Below are positions 63,563 to 64,000 of a stretch of DNA of 64,000 nucleotides, in pieces. The notes under the pieces are model-generated. The model was not told where the DNA came from. It saw nothing but the letters and a program-made list of their open reading frames with translations, and searched no databases. Position 1 is the first letter of the stretch. Every line of letters begins with the position of its first letter. The DNA is from Phycisphaerales bacterium (GTDB lineage Bacteria; Planctomycetota; Phycisphaerae; Phycisphaerales; UBA1924): NCBI GenBank assembly GCA_029260515.1, contig JAJDDC010000040.1, positions 474,178-538,177 on the forward strand. Direction: 5' to 3'. The position numbers were made by a program, and so were the translations under genes.

Positions 63563-63659
63563 CCCTGGTCCAGGTCTCGCTCGTCGTCCCACGCCGCCTC
63601 GCGTGCGTGGTCCGCCACGCCCGCCGCCCGCGGCGCTCGATCGGGGCGGGGACAGCCGG

Positions 63660-63681
63660 TAGCCTGTACGCCCCCAAGGAG
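63660..63681 (+). promoter_or_regulatory. TAGCCT -10 candidate and AAGGAG of the 63688 gene
   Basis: TAGCCT (63660-63665) and AAGGAG (63676-63681), 6 nt before ATG 63688. Leadered arrangement, as for the dockerin genes. Confidence 0.45.
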
Positions 63682-63687
63682 ACCGAC

Positions 63688-64000
63688 ATGAGCCACGCCC
63701 GACGCCTCGCGCTCTCGATCGCCGCTTTGTTCCTGTCCGCGACGGCGCTGGCGGGGGGAGGCCCGTACATCGAGATCAACGTCTCCGGCGTCGGCGACGG
63801 ATCCCCCACGTCCACCGACGCCTCGTTCAACGCGCGCGTCGTGCTCGACGCGGCCGCCGCCCCGACCTTCGACAGCGGCTTCGTCGTCGGCTTCATGGGC
63901 GTCGAGGCCCAGCTCAGCGGATCACCCTCCGACACGCTCTTCGACGCGCCGGGGCGGACCATGTCGACCAGCGACGGCACGCTCGAGATCACGGCCCTGC
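63688..64000 (+). CDS. Exported protein, 3' end outside window
   Basis: 104 residues are visible before the window ends. ATG 63688 has an ideal AAGGAG 6 nt upstream. MSHARRLALSIAALFLSATALAG is a clear signal peptide. The mature part (GGPYIEINVSGVGDGSPTSTDASFNARVVLDAAAAPTFDSGFVVGFMGVEAQLSGSPSDTLFD) is beta-type and resembles the body of the 59499 protein (EFSFSGSGETFSGDLAQVSASFVIDAADPAQD), so it may be another member of the exported family. Whether it carries a dockerin tail cannot be seen. Confidence 0.8.
   Translation, partial: MSHARRLALSIAALFLSATALAGGGPYIEINVSGVGDGSPTSTDASFNARVVLDAAAAPTFDSGFVVGFMGVEAQLSGSPSDTLFDAPGRTMSTSDGTLEITAL

Overview
The window looks like a chromosomal segment of a planctomycete of the class Phycisphaerae. 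Base composition is very GC-rich. Several secreted proteins end in the short cysteine-bracketed ADLAEPFG..LDFSDV..FL.AFGAGCP module that I know as a 'GC-type dockerin' from Phycisphaerales. One protein ends in a PEP-CTERM-like tail, and three small membrane proteins carry the CxxC[GAH]Y(D/S)(L/M).G....CPEC zinc ribbon common in planctomycetes. There are no rRNA or tRNA genes, CRISPR arrays, insertion sequences or prophage genes that I can see.

Layout. 1-11.6 kb is housekeeping: nadC (cut by the left edge), fabI, the sdhCAB succinate dehydrogenase operon, a DUF1844 protein, a lipoprotein, yraN, a sensor histidine kinase and miaB. 11.6-22.7 kb holds a coupled pair of large membrane proteins (a VWA protein and a Pro/Gln-rich partner), trpD, a sigma factor followed by a membrane Ser/Thr kinase, and a coiled-coil membrane protein ending in a clear hairpin-plus-T terminator. 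22.9-33.8 kb carries mreBCD, an alternative GlmU-like enzyme, polA, an amidohydrolase, two zinc-ribbon membrane proteins and prmC. 33.9-45.1 kb has a PAS/GAF/receiver protein, an ABC exporter resembling GldA-GldF-GldG, a DUF444 protein, and a three-gene operon ending in a flippase-like membrane protein. 45.2-60.1 kb is dominated by secreted dockerin-tailed proteins, interrupted by a small hypothetical gene, rho, coaE and hpt. 60.2-64 kb has pgi, an exported protein, a 0.6 kb hairpin-rich non-coding stretch and the start of another exported protein.

Three features stand out. First, eight dockerin-tailed genes lie within 50,990-60,122, all on the minus strand, with a ninth at 45,230. They share a near-identical C-terminus but have unrelated N-terminal domains; one also carries a classical EF-hand dockerin, and one is interrupted by an in-frame amber codon inside the module. 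Second, twelve genes have a TANNNT hexamer exactly 6-8 nt before the start codon, mostly without a Shine-Dalgarno sequence, which is the signature of leaderless transcripts. Genes with good Shine-Dalgarno sequences have the same hexamer about 20-35 nt upstream. Third, the region 63,083-63,562 is a series of at least six stem-loops, two of which share a loop sequence while their arms differ in a compensated way.

All functional calls come from reading the translated sequence and recalling family motifs; no database search was possible.
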